A DNA stretch of 64,000 nucleotides from an uncultured Flavobacteriaceae bacterium. GTDB lineage: Bacteria; Bacteroidota; Bacteroidia; Flavobacteriales; Flavobacteriaceae. The notes below the pieces were generated by a model. It was given only the letters and a program-made list of their open reading frames with translations. It made no database searches and had not been told where the DNA came from. The stretch spans positions 1-64,000 of the forward strand of contig CALFUL010000004.1 of the NCBI GenBank assembly GCA_937929935.1. The letters run 5' to 3'. Shown piece after piece: positions 18,010-27,777 of this stretch. The first letter of the stretch is position 1. Every line of letters starts with the position of its first letter. A program made the position numbers and the translations under genes.

Positions 18010-21000
18010 TTAATAGTTGATGAATATCCACCCATCTTGAGGAGTTCCGCCATCGCCCAGGTCAATCACATAGTAATACGAACCCGGAGGTAGTTTTTCG
18101 CTATTATCTTTATAAAAAGCCTCCCAATTGTTTTGATACCCGCCGGCAGAGAAGACCTCATGGCCAGAACGGTTATAGACTTTCACCACATTGTTTGGAT
18201 AGTTCTCAATTCCTTCGATTACCCATGCATCGTTAATGCCATCCCCATTTGGAGTAAATGCTTGTGCAGGATTAATTGTTGAAATACTTCCTACTTCACC
18301 ATCTTTGTCACAGTTTGCATCACATTCCCCATCACCATCGGTATCGATATTGGTATCGGGAGTTCCATCCCCATCAGTATCACAGTTTAGGTCACAAGTA
18401 CCGTCATTGTCAGTATCGACGTTCACGTCAGGAGTTCCATCTCCGTCGGTATCAATGTTCGTATCCGGTGTACCATCGCCATCGGTATCACAGTTAAGGT
18501 CGCAAGTACCGTCATTGTCGGTGTCGATGTTCACATCGGGAGTTCCATCGCCGTCCGTATCGATATTCGTATCCGGTGTTCCATCTCCGTCGGTATCACA
18601 ATTAAGGTCGCAAACGCCGTCATTGTCGGTGTCGATGTTCACATCGGGAGTTCCATCGCCGTCCGTATCAATGTTCGTATCCGGTGTTCCATCGCCATCA
18701 GTATCACAGTTTAGGTCACAAGTACCGTCATTGTCAGTATCGACGTTCACATCGGGAGTTCCATCTCCGTCGGTATCGATATTGGTATCCGGTGTTCCAT
18801 CGCCATCAGTATCACAGTTAAGGTCGCAAGTACCGTCATTGTCAGTATCGACGTTCACGTCAGGAGTTCCATCTCCGTCCGTATCACAGTTCAAGTCACA
18901 AGTACCATCGCCGTCTGTGTCGCAATTAACAGTACATCCTGGATCCGTATCTAAAGCAAAACTAATTGTAGTATCATCAGTTATATTGGTACCATTTAAA
19001 GTTCCGGTTACCGTTACCGATTCTACTAATAAATTACTATAGGTAGCCGTGTATGTTCCATTTCCATTGTCGGTCACACCACTCACAAGAATAGCATTTC
19101 CTGTAACTGCCAATACTACAGCCTCACCTCCACTAGTAATCAGATTACCGTTGGCATCTGCCAACTGCACTGTTACCGTAGACACATCTGTTCCGTTGGC
19201 ATCAACAGGTCCTGTCGCTGTGATAGTTGTATTGACATTCGTAGCACTTGGATTCGAATTATCCGCTTCAAAGACTACAGAAGCATCTCCTGTAGTTATG
19301 GCATTGCCATCTACTGTTGCTGATATCGTTACCGTTTCTGAAGAAGTATTACTAAAGTAAGCCGTATACGTTCCATCTCCATTATCGATTACGGTACCTA
19401 CTTGAGTAGCATCGCCTGTAGCAGTAACCACTACCGTTGCTCCACCTACCGTTAATAAGTTCCCATTAGTATCTGCTAAAGTTACTGTTACCGTTGTGGT
19501 AGCAGTACCATCTGCTACTACTGGGTTCGTTGCCGCAATTGTTGTATTTACATTGCCTGCAGCTGGATTTGTATTATCTGCTTCAAAGACTACCGAAGCA
19601 TCTCCTGTAGTAATGGCATTTCCACCTACTGTTGCGGAAATTGTTACTGTTTCTGCCGTAGTATTACTAAAGGTTGCTGTGTAGGTGCCATCTGCATTAT
19701 CTACTACAGTGCCTACTTGTGTCGCATTACCTGTTGAAGTAACTACTACCGTAGCTCCTCCTCCAGTTAATAAGTTCCCATTAGCATCTGCTAAAGTTAC
19801 TGTTACGGTACTCGTTGCTGAACCATCAGCTACTACTGGGCTGGTTGCTGCAATTGTGGTATTGGTATTCGTAACACTTGGATTCGAATTATCTGATGTA
19901 AATTCAATAGTTGCATCATCTAAAATCGCTTGACCATTTACAGTTCCTGTAATGGTTACCGTTTCGGCTACCGTATTACTAAAAGTAGCTGTATAGGTTC
20001 CATCACCTTCATCGTTTACTAATCCTACCTGAGTGGCACTACCAGTAGTAGTTAATACTACTGTAGCCCCACCTGCTGTAAGCAAGTTACCATTAGCATC
20101 TGCTAAAGTTACCGTAACAGTACTTGTTGCTGTACCATCAGCTACTACTGGGCTGATAGCCGTTATTGTAGTATTACCATTATTTCCATCTGGATTCGAA
20201 TTATCCACACTAAACACTACCGAAGCAGGACTTCCATTCACTACGGCTACTTCTGCAGTACTCACATTATTATCGGTATCTACCGTGGCCGTTACTTGTA
20301 CTGTTTCAGCAATTGTATTTGTAATGTCTATTTGAGCTAATCCATTGGCATCAGTAACTGCGGTTAACGAAGTTGCTGTAGCGCTACCTGTTAAAGCAAA
20401 GGTTACTTGCACTCCTGCCGCTACTAAATTATTACCTGCTGCATCTTTTAATTGTACAGAAACTGTTTCTGTTTCAGTTCCATTAGCTAAGGCAGCTCCA
20501 TCTGTTGTTGTAATTTCTGTTCCTGTAGCCGCTACATCAATACTATCATCATCTGATAGCGTAATAGTTGCATTATCTACATTAATAGTTCCTACACTTG
20601 GATTGGATATGGTTGCAATTATCGTTTCATCTCCTTCTATTTCAAAATCATTTGCTGCTGCAATCGTTACTGTTGCACTTGACGTTCCATCAGCAATGGA
20701 ATAGGTTGCATCTCCATTAAAATCTGTACCGTCTGCTGCTACTCCACTATAGGCAATATCACCAGTAATGGCAGCCCCTGTACTATTTAAAGCACCACTC
20801 ACTACGCTTACTATGAAATCTCCATCTGTAGCAGGTTCAGAAGCAGCTGTTCCGGCTGCAATACTTACTGCTAAATTGGTAAAGTCATCATCAATTATAG
20901 TCATTGTTGCCGTTATCTGACCTCCATCAAAAGAATCGTCAGACAAGGCATCATTAACTGTTGCTGTTACTGTTATATCAAAATCTCCAGTAATATCCGT

Positions 21001-24000
21001 ATCATCAATTCCAGTAAATGTAATGGGTTGCGAAATATTCCAATTGGCATTGGTAAAGGTCATTTGTACTACCGAAGTGGTTCCTTGTAAAGGATCTGAA
21101 ACTACATAATCAATCACCACATCAGTTATTGGCTGCGAACCTAATACTACACCTACTGTAACTGTTCCTGCATTTTCATCCACCACATAAGGACCTGCAG
21201 TTGTAAGTGTTGGTCCCACCACAATATCTTCATTTGGTAAATCTACCGTTACTGTTTGGTCTGCTAATGAGTCAAAATTGTCATCTGATCCAGCATCGTT
21301 TACCGCTACTGTTATAGACGTACTTTGATCTACTACTGCTGGATCATCAACTCCTGTTACTGTAATCGTTTGTGGGGTATCCCAATTTGCATTAGTAAAG
21401 GTCAGTACTGATAAGTCAACCGTAGCTTCTAAAATATCTAAACTTGTAATATCGAACACCACATCACTGTCTGGTTGTGTATTCAATACTACTGTAAATG
21501 TACCAGTACCGCCATTCTCGTTCACTATTAATGCTAATGGCGACACGGTAAAACCTGCTGTATCATCATCTGTTAAGGTAATGGCTACGGTTTGGTCTGC
21601 TAAAGCATCAAAATCATCATCTGATCCGGCAGCATTTATCGCTGCTGTTATGGTAGCGGTATCGGCGGCAATTACATTGTCATTCACTCCCGTTACCGTT
21701 ACAGTTTGTGGAGTATTCCAATTAGTAGTATTAAAAGTTAACGAGGTAACATCTGTTGTTGCTTCTAAAGTATCATCAGAATTAATGTCTATTACCACAT
21801 CGGTTACTGGTTGTGCTGTAAGCACTACTGTAAACGTTCCTACTCCTCCATCTTCTGCTAATGTTAAAGCTGTTTCACTAACTGTAAAACCAACTGTTTC
21901 ATCGTCTGTAATAGTATAAATATGCTGTGTAACTGTTCCTAAACTTAGGTCACCTGTTGGTGTTTCTAAGTTTAAAACTATCGTTTCATTAGCATCTATA
22001 AAGCTATCATCTGTAATACCTAAAGTTGGTATTGCAATAGCGGTTGCTGATGTTCCATCATAAACTCCTGTTGGGATATTTACTACTTGTACGCTTGTAA
22101 AGATAAAGTCGCTACCTACGGTTGCTGTTGAAGAAACATCTAGAGCAACATTAATGGTAGAAGCATTTACCACTTCGCCTGTAAGGAAAAGTGTTGGAAG
22201 GTTACCTCCGGTTGCTTCTGCATCATTTGCTGCAGCACTGTTAAATTCAACAGTTACTGAATCATCATTGTTTATTGTATATGTTGATGTAGTATCCGCT
22301 CCTAAAACTAATTGACCAGTTGGAGCACTTAGTTCAAAATCAATCGTTTCATTAGGCTCTACCGCATTTTCATCTGTTATCGACAATCCTGTTATGGCAA
22401 TTCCTGTGGCAGCCGTGCCATCATAAGTAGCTGCGGGCACATTAACCACTTGTGGAGAAGTAAACGCAAAATCGCTTCCTGCAACAGCATCCCCTCCTGT
22501 AACAGAAACGGTTATTGTTGAAGCGACTGTGGTCGTTCCATTGATTAGAAGCACTGGTAAGTTTCCTCCTATTGCTTCTACATCACTTGACGAAGCACTG
22601 ATCGTTACCTCTACATCGTTATTCGTAAATGTATAGCTTGTCGCTTGTGAAGCTACTGCTGCATAAGCTGCATCAGAACCTGCCACATCTATGGCCATAG
22701 TAATATCGGCAGTATCATCACCTAAATTGGTATCTTCTACACTTTGTACCGTTACGGTTTGTGGGGTATCCCAATTCGCATTGGTAAAAGTTAATGTCGC
22801 TATAGCTACGGTTGCTTCAGCGGTATCGCTTGAAACTACTGTGACGACAACATCCGTAGCAGGTTGTGCCGTAAGCACCACCGTAAAGGTTTCTGTAGTA
22901 CCTTCTGGCGCTGTTGTATTTGTAGCTACTACTGATAGATTAGGTATATCATCATCCGTAAAGGTGGTATTGACCGCTTGGTCAGATAAAGCATCAAAAG
23001 CATCATCTGAAGCGGCATCGGTTACACTTATCGTAATAATAGAGGTATTATCGCCAATAGCACTGTTATCAATTCCTGTAACCGTTACTGTTTGCGGTGT
23101 ATCCCAATTGGCATTGGTAAACGTTAGGGTAGACAAATCTACTGTTCCTTCTCCAACAGCACTAGAGACTACACTAAACGCTACGTCGGTAAGGGGTTGT
23201 GCATCTAATACTACGGTAAAAGTACCTGTTCCGGCATTTTCTGGTACCGTTAAATTAGTTGGTGTTACGGTAAATGCCGCGACATCATCGTCGGTAATCG
23301 TATAGGCATTTCCAAAGTTTAAAGTTGTATCTCCGTTTGCATCATTGTTACTCACTCCTGTAGGTAAATTATCAAAAATGAATACCACTGTTTCGTCGCC
23401 TTCTACTAAATCATCATCTACCAAGGTAATTCCTGATAGGTCTAACGATGTTGCCGTAGTCCCATCAAAAGACGTATTTGCTGGAATGGTTACTGTTATT
23501 GGGAAGGTAAATCCATAATCGGCAGCCGTAGCGGTACTTGCTGGATTTGCAACTAGATCAAAAGTTAAAGCTACTGGTGTTTCTCCTTTTACATAAAACT
23601 GCGGGAGATTATCAGCGGTAGCTTCATCGGTTGATGCGCTTGCGTTAGACACAAATTCTATTATTATCGCATCATCATTCGTAATGGTTGCTACTGTTGT
23701 GGCTTGTGTAGTCCCTAAGGATACATTCCCTGATGGATTGATTAAGGCTAACTCAATCGTTTCATCAGCTTCAATAACTTCATTATCTATTAAAGTAATG
23801 TCTACGGATACTGTTCCTGCTGTGGTATAATCATCCACTGGAATAGTTACTGTCGTTGGATCTGCAAAGGTATAGTCGGTAACTATGGTAGCTGTTCCTC
23901 CTGTGACATCGATATCTATGGTTTCGGCTGCTGTAATTTCTGCTCCTGAAACGGTAAGATTTAACGTAATCGTTCCTGCATCTTCATCTTCTGAATACGT

Positions 24001-26511
24001 TGCACTATCAAAATCTACTGTAAGTTCATCATCATTGGTAATCGTATATATATGCGTATCTATTAATGTACCACTAGTAACTTCTTGAATAGTTAATCCT
24101 GGTTGGGCATTTGATAAACTGATATCTATAGTTTCATCGGCTTCAACCAAGCTTTCGTCTGTAATCGCAAAGCTTACAGCACCTGGTGAAGAATCGAGCA
24201 CCAGATTAACATCTGTTAAAGTAGTATCGCCAAATGCCGCGGTTCTAAAAAAGTAGGTAGTCCCTTGAACAAGAATAAATGTATATGTTTTTGAAGAAGT
24301 TGTTTCCGTTATAGGATCACCAAAACCATCAAAAACATCATTTGAACCTGAACTTGTTCCCACTGTTACAAATCCTTCAGGCGCCCCTGCTCCTGAAGAG
24401 GAAAAAGTGGCTGCTGAAAGCGTAAGACTATACGTACCTGAAGTAGTAGCTGTAAACGTTTTTAAGCCTTCTTGAATTAAGCCATCATTTACAATTGAAG
24501 GGTAGTTTTCATTAAACTGATTGACCGGAGCCAAATTTAACCCCGCCAATGCTAAAGGTGTAGCTGCCGTATAAGTTCCTGCTGGAATACTAACCCCGAT
24601 AGTTTGTGGTAAAGCTGCTGTATTGCCTCCAAAGGTAAAATCAGTACCTAAAGTAGCTGTACTTGCTCCATTGATTACTACATCAATATTTGTATCTGTA
24701 TGTAACGTACCGTCTAAAAGTAGACTTGGTAGGTTTCCTCCTGTAGCTTCTACATCATTAGCCGTAGCCAATTCAAACTCTATACTTGTTGTTTTTTGTG
24801 CTAAGGTAAAATACGTTGTTCCTGGTAAAGCTAAACTTACCGTTCCTGCAGCAGAAAGTGCCGTTTCGGTTGTTCCTGTAGTAGCACTAAAATCGCCATC
24901 GGTAGTTCTGGTCAATAATATCCAGGTATCGTCATAGTCATCAAACTGTAAATTAACGGTACCAACGGTACCCGTATTTACCGATTTCCATTCTCTTGCA
25001 GCTCTTGTAAAATATTTAGTAGCATCTAAATCGGTTGCAATTGCATCTGCTACTGCACCGCTGGCACCATCATTACCAATAACTAAAAATTGTCCATCAG
25101 TTAACGAAGCGTGCGTACCATTGGCACCTGTAAAATTGGTATCGTTTGATAGGGTTAAAACCGCTCCTGTATTTACAGATTTAGAAATCTGTTGATCTAA
25201 AGATGAGTCATCATCTTTGGCAATACCAAAGACATCATTAGGATAGGTTGCCAGATTATACACCGAACTTCCTGCAGCATCTACATAATCCACTATGGCA
25301 GCATCTAAAGTAATCCCATATTTAATAGCTAAATAGGATTGAATTTGTTGTTTATTGGTTGCACCATTATCCGTGTCATACGCTATGAACTCCGCAATGT
25401 CACCATTAAAGTAAGAAGGTGCACCAGCATTGATGGCACTACCGATACGAGTAACACCAAGTGACTGAGATTCTCCAGTAGCATCAGAAGCAATAACAGC
25501 ACCGTTGATGTCTATTGCTTGATTGGTATTACTAATACTGTTGAAATAGCTAGCTACGTGTGGTTCCCCTGCGGTAAGGCCGGAAGGACCTGATACTCGA
25601 TTGTCACCTACAGATGAGATTATATCAAAGTAAATATTTCCATCAGGATAGATATGGTGGCTATGATATCTAGCAAAGTCACCATCACTAAACCCAAAGA
25701 TTGAGTTAGCCTGTCGTACATCTTCACGCGCTACCAAGAAAATGTTTGTTTCGTTTGATAGTCCAGAGGCAAACGGTGCAGCAAGGTTGGTCATTTGATC
25801 ATTTGTACCATCAAAGTCCATCACCGGGTTAAAGTTAAGGCTGTTTGTCTCTAGTACTGGTTGTTGTCCTGCCACCGCAGTCACGTCATGATCGTTTCCG
25901 GATTGATCCTCCCAAAGCGCTGGTGCTGCATCAGTGTCGGCTTTTAGCCAAAGATCTGATCCAGCTACACCTCCTGGAGTCGCAATAGCACGTACTGATA
26001 GATTGTCTATTGCAAGATCTGTATTAGTAGTAGTCGTTGTTTGGTCGGTAAAGCTAATAGTCATTCCTGTATTATTAGCTGTAAATACGAACTCTCTAAG
26101 TTCTCTTATATTGGTAACAGCCGGCGGTTCGAATGTTTGAGAAAAAACAGGTGCTCCCGGATTGCCTGTAGGGTAAACCTGCACAAGTACTCTGGCTATT
26201 CCTGGTCCATTACCATCTACAAATGCATAATCAAATGAGCCAAAGTAAGTCTCTCCAACTGTTGTTGTAAAATCCTGAGTTAATATTCCGTTTACAGCAG
26301 AATCTGCACTACTAAAAAAAGCAACATTGTTCAAACCTGCAAAACTACCTTGCGAAACATTACCTGTGGGATTCCACCCAGAAAGGTCGGTATCTAAACC
26401 TGGGTTTACCACTAAATCTGGACCTATTGGGGTTTGGGCTTCAAGCGATGTACTTCCTAAGAATATAAATAAGATGAAGCTTAAGAAGTTTAAAAGTGTA
26501 CTATTTTTCAT
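18010..26511 (-). CDS. Giant SprB-like adhesin with CHU_C (T9SS type B) C-terminus
   Basis: About 2833 residues from the ATG at 26511, chosen because it begins a clean signal peptide (MKNSTLLNFLSFILFIFLG ... EAQ). The next part resembles carbohydrate-binding and LamG/concanavalin-like domains (DLWLKAD ... WEDQSGN; MDFDGTNDQM). A long stack of Calx-beta-like and related domains follows (VEADETIDI, TYTINNDD, TLTDDD motifs). Then come five roughly 107-residue Big_1/invasin-like repeats (about 19000-20240), seventeen 12-residue DTDGDGTxD calcium-binding-type units, and a gliding-motility C-terminal domain (AFTPNGDGINDAWVIEGIENYP) that marks T9SS type B export. It probably acts as a cell-surface filament in adhesion or gliding, as SprB does. 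Its SprF-like partner follows directly. Confidence 0.93.
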   Translation of the reverse strand: MKNSTLLNFLSFILFIFLGSTSLEAQTPIGPDLVVNPGLDTDLSGWNPTGNVSQGSFAGLNNVAFFSSADSAVNGILTQDFTTTVGETYFGSFDYAFVDGNGPGIARVLVQVYPTGNPGAPVFSQTFEPPAVTNIRELREFVFTANNTGMTISFTDQTTTTTNTDLAIDNLSVRAIATPGGVAGSDLWLKADTDAAPALWEDQSGNDHDVTAVAGQQPVLETNSLNFNPVMDFDGTNDQMTNLAAPFASGLSNETNIFLVAREDVRQANSIFGFSDGDFARYHSHHIYPDGNIYFDIISSVGDNRVSGPSGLTAGEPHVASYFNSISNTNQAIDINGAVIASDATGESQSLGVTRIGSAINAGAPSYFNGDIAEFIAYDTDNGATNKQQIQSYLAIKYGITLDAAIVDYVDAAGSSVYNLATYPNDVFGIAKDDDSSLDQQISKSVNTGAVLTLSNDTNFTGANGTHASLTDGQFLVIGNDGASGAVADAIATDLDATKYFTRAAREWKSVNTGTVGTVNLQFDDYDDTWILLTRTTDGDFSATTGTTETALSAAGTVSLALPGTTYFTLAQKTTSIEFELATANDVEATGGNLPSLLLDGTLHTDTNIDVVINGASTATLGTDFTFGGNTAALPQTIGVSIPAGTYTAATPLALAGLNLAPVNQFNENYPSIVNDGLIQEGLKTFTATTSGTYSLTLSAATFSSSGAGAPEGFVTVGTSSGSNDVFDGFGDPITETTSSKTYTFILVQGTTYFFRTAAFGDTTLTDVNLVLDSSPGAVSFAITDESLVEADETIDISLSNAQPGLTIQEVTSGTLIDTHIYTITNDDELTVDFDSATYSEDEDAGTITLNLTVSGAEITAAETIDIDVTGGTATIVTDYTFADPTTVTIPVDDYTTAGTVSVDITLIDNEVIEADETIELALINPSGNVSLGTTQATTVATITNDDAIIIEFVSNASASTDEATADNLPQFYVKGETPVALTFDLVANPASTATAADYGFTFPITVTIPANTSFDGTTATSLDLSGITLVDDDLVEGDETVVFIFDNLPTGVSNNDANGDTTLNFGNAYTITDDDVAAFTVTPTNLTVPENAGTGTFTVVLDAQPLTDVAFSVVSSAVGEGTVDLSTLTFTNANWDTPQTVTVTGIDNSAIGDNTSIITISVTDAASDDAFDALSDQAVNTTFTDDDIPNLSVVATNTTAPEGTTETFTVVLTAQPATDVVVTVVSSDTAEATVAIATLTFTNANWDTPQTVTVQSVEDTNLGDDTADITMAIDVAGSDAAYAAVASQATSYTFTNNDVEVTISASSSDVEAIGGNLPVLLINGTTTVASTITVSVTGGDAVAGSDFAFTSPQVVNVPAATYDGTAATGIAITGLSITDENAVEPNETIDFELSAPTGQLVLGADTTSTYTINNDDSVTVEFNSAAANDAEATGGNLPTLFLTGEVVNASTINVALDVSSTATVGSDFIFTSVQVVNIPTGVYDGTSATAIAIPTLGITDDSFIDANETIVLNLETPTGDLSLGTVTQHIYTITDDETVGFTVSETALTLAEDGGVGTFTVVLTAQPVTDVVIDINSDDTLEATTDVTSLTFNTTNWNTPQTVTVTGVNDNVIAADTATITAAINAAGSDDDFDALADQTVAITLTDDDTAGFTVSPLALIVNENGGTGTFTVVLNTQPDSDVVFDITSLDILEATVDLSVLTFTNANWDTPQTITVTGVDDPAVVDQSTSITVAVNDAGSDDNFDSLADQTVTVDLPNEDIVVGPTLTTAGPYVVDENAGTVTVGVVLGSQPITDVVIDYVVSDPLQGTTSVVQMTFTNANWNISQPITFTGIDDTDITGDFDITVTATVNDALSDDSFDGGQITATMTIIDDDFTNLAVSIAAGTAASEPATDGDFIVSVVSGALNSTGAAITGDIAYSGVAADGTDFNGDATYSIADGTSSATVTIAAANDFEIEGDETIIATISNPSVGTINVDNATITLSDDDSIDVAATGTEITTTDGAALANGTETETVSVQLKDAAGNNLVAAGVQVTFALTGSATATSLTAVTDANGLAQIDITNTIAETVQVTATVDTDNNVSTAEVAVVNGSPASVVFSVDNSNPDGNNGNTTITAISPVVADGTATSTVTVTLADANGNLLTAGGATVVLTTTGSATQVGLVNDEGDGTYTATFSNTVAETVTITGTVNGQAILDDATIEFTSDNSNPSVTNTNTTIAATSPVVADGSATSTVTVTLADANGNLLTGGGATVVVTSTGNATQVGTVVDNADGTYTATFSNTTAETVTISATVGGNAITTGDASVVFEADNTNPAAGNVNTTIAATNPVVADGTATTTVTVTLADTNGNLLTVGGATVVVTATGDATQVGTVIDNGDGTYTAYFSNTSSETVTISATVDGNAITTGDASVVFEADNSNPSATNVNTTITATGPVDANGTDVSTVTVQLADANGNLITSGGEAVVLAVTGNAILVSGVTDNGNGTYTATYSNLLVESVTVTGTLNGTNITDDTTISFALDTDPGCTVNCDTDGDGTCDLNCDTDGDGTPDVNVDTDNDGTCDLNCDTDGDGTPDTNIDTDGDGTPDVNVDTDNDGTCDLNCDTDGDGTPDTNIDTDGDGTPDVNIDTDNDGVCDLNCDTDGDGTPDTNIDTDGDGTPDVNIDTDNDGTCDLNCDTDGDGTPDTNIDTDGDGTPDVNVDTDNDGTCDLNCDTDGDGTPDTNIDTDGDGECDANCDKDGEVGSISTINPAQAFTPNGDGINDAWVIEGIENYPNNVVKVYNRSGHEVFSAGGYQNNWEAFYKDNSEKLPPGSYYYVIDLGDGGTPQDGWIFINY
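18310..18921 (-). repeat. Seventeen tandem 12-codon DTDGDG repeats in the adhesin
   Basis: Seventeen 36-bp units encode variants of DTDGDGTPDTNI, DTDGDGTPDVNV and DTDNDGTCDLNC. They are organised as a higher-order 108-bp (36-residue) period that is near-identical at DNA level. The Asp spacing is that of thrombospondin type 3/EF-hand-like calcium loops. Cysteines recur every 36 residues in pairs. Such repeats are prone to slippage and copy-number change. Confidence 0.9.
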
Positions 26512-26690
26512 AGTTCGTTTGGTGTTTGAAGGTTTTTTTGTAACGTACATTATATAAGGCATTTAAAATAAGGACATAAAAATACTTACATTTATATAAG
26601 AAAATTCTTACAATATTGTGAAACGTTCCTTTTTTGTTGTGAAAAAAGCAGATGATGTGGGCAGTATTATCGGTGAAGGGTTTTTTTGTT

Positions 26691-26900
26691 AGACGCTAGA
26701 CGCTAGTTGTCGGTTGCGGGTTTCGAGTTTTCGGGTTTCGAGTTTCGGGTTACGGGTTTCGGGTTTTTGGGTTGTTGGTTAATGGTTGTCTGTTGATAGT
26801 TGTTGGTTGACTGTTGACTGTTGACTGTTGACAGTTGACAGTTGGCGGGTTAAGGGTGGAGGTTGAGGGGTGTCAGTTGCCGGGTGCTGGGTGTTGTGGT
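26691..26900. repeat. Low-complexity G/T-rich heptad repeats
   Basis: Runs of short related units: GACGCTA twice, then many GGGTTTC-like and GTTGACT-like units, most with a 7-base period (GACTGTT three times around 26808-26830). No coding potential. It lies upstream of the adhesin and near the IS remnant. Similar period-7 repeats of other sequence occur elsewhere in the window. Confidence 0.75.
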
Positions 26901-27109
26901 TAGGATTTTGCCTATGAGCAGCGTTACAACGCAACCCGTTTCAGGGTCTAATGGCCAATTCAACATAACATAACATTGATTTTTTGGGTAAGAGGCTGTA
27001 TTTCTTCATTAAAAATACGCGTCTAAGCGTTGTTATTTCGGTATTTTTCGCCGTATAAATTCAACTTTTTCTCTACCAATCTTTTAGGCCATTTTATATT
27101 GGTCTGGCT

Positions 27110-27528
27110 ATACCTGTAGTGGACAATTATAGTGCTAGGTATCTCGCTATCTATTTGGGAAAGTCGCTCAAGGAAAGCGATTCTCTTTGTGAACCAAATA
27201 CTCCTATGCGGATCAAGTAGGATATAGGGAGCGGGTTCATTGGAAAAATATTGGATAAATGGGCATACCATAGCGATGTGGGGCTCGACTTTTCGCGATT
27301 GGGAAAACCTTCCGATTCGCTGTTTATCGAAAGCCACGATTGTTCGTTCAGGGGCGCAGGCCTGAATGCAAGCAGGTTCTTCTTCCTGTTAGTTATACGG
27401 GAAAATTTCGATATTTGGAAAGCCGATTGCAATGGCTTTATAACATACAGCTCTTTGGGACATACCTCAACGAGTTTATTGAAATGAATGAAAATAGCCC
27501 GAATTCTCTAGTTATGACCGGTACCTAA
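27110..27528 (+). pseudogene. IS3-family transposase (OrfB) remnant
   Basis: The translated pieces follow the C-terminal half of IS3-type integrase-core transposases. VVDNYSARYLAI-GKSL is followed by an in-frame TAG (27218), then DIGSGFIGKILDKWAY, GLDFSRLGKPSDSLFIES and a SSLGHT-like end. After a shift to another frame near 27465 comes EFIEMNENSPNSLV, ending with a stop at 27528. The DDE-type Glu (FIES) and the Asp of the DNG motif (here DIG) are recognisable, but the stop and frameshift show it is dead. OrfA, the N-terminal half and terminal repeats are not recognisable. Confidence 0.8.
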
Positions 27529-27777
27529 ATATGGGAGAAGGTCACTACAGCGCAAATATCCACAACCCTTTTTTTCAATCTAAAAAAAGTTTAAAACACT
27601 TCATCGCCAAGCTTATGCTAAATAGCAAATATTGGTAATTTTAATAGCTTCTACATTTTTATGAAGTACATTTCTTACAAAAAAATAAAATTATATACTA
27701 AAAATGAGGTTTTTTTAGTTATAGTTCTAATTTTCAAGATTTCTCAGATCATACTCATATTATTAAAAACACAACTT

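Noticed and set aside
18310..18921. Regular repeats reminiscent of a CRISPR array
   Set aside because: The repeats are contiguous and in frame with a protein, without unique spacers, and no cas genes are present. No CRISPR array was seen anywhere in the window.
18236..20704. Long open frames on the plus strand opposite the giant adhesin
   Set aside because: They mirror the repetitive, stop-poor antisense of the DTDGDG and Ig repeats (Ser/Pro/Val-rich monotony), lack ribosome binding sites and overlap a clear coding gene.
27023..27432. Minus-strand open frames in the IS3 remnant
   Set aside because: They are antisense to the recognisable transposase fragments and have no family features.
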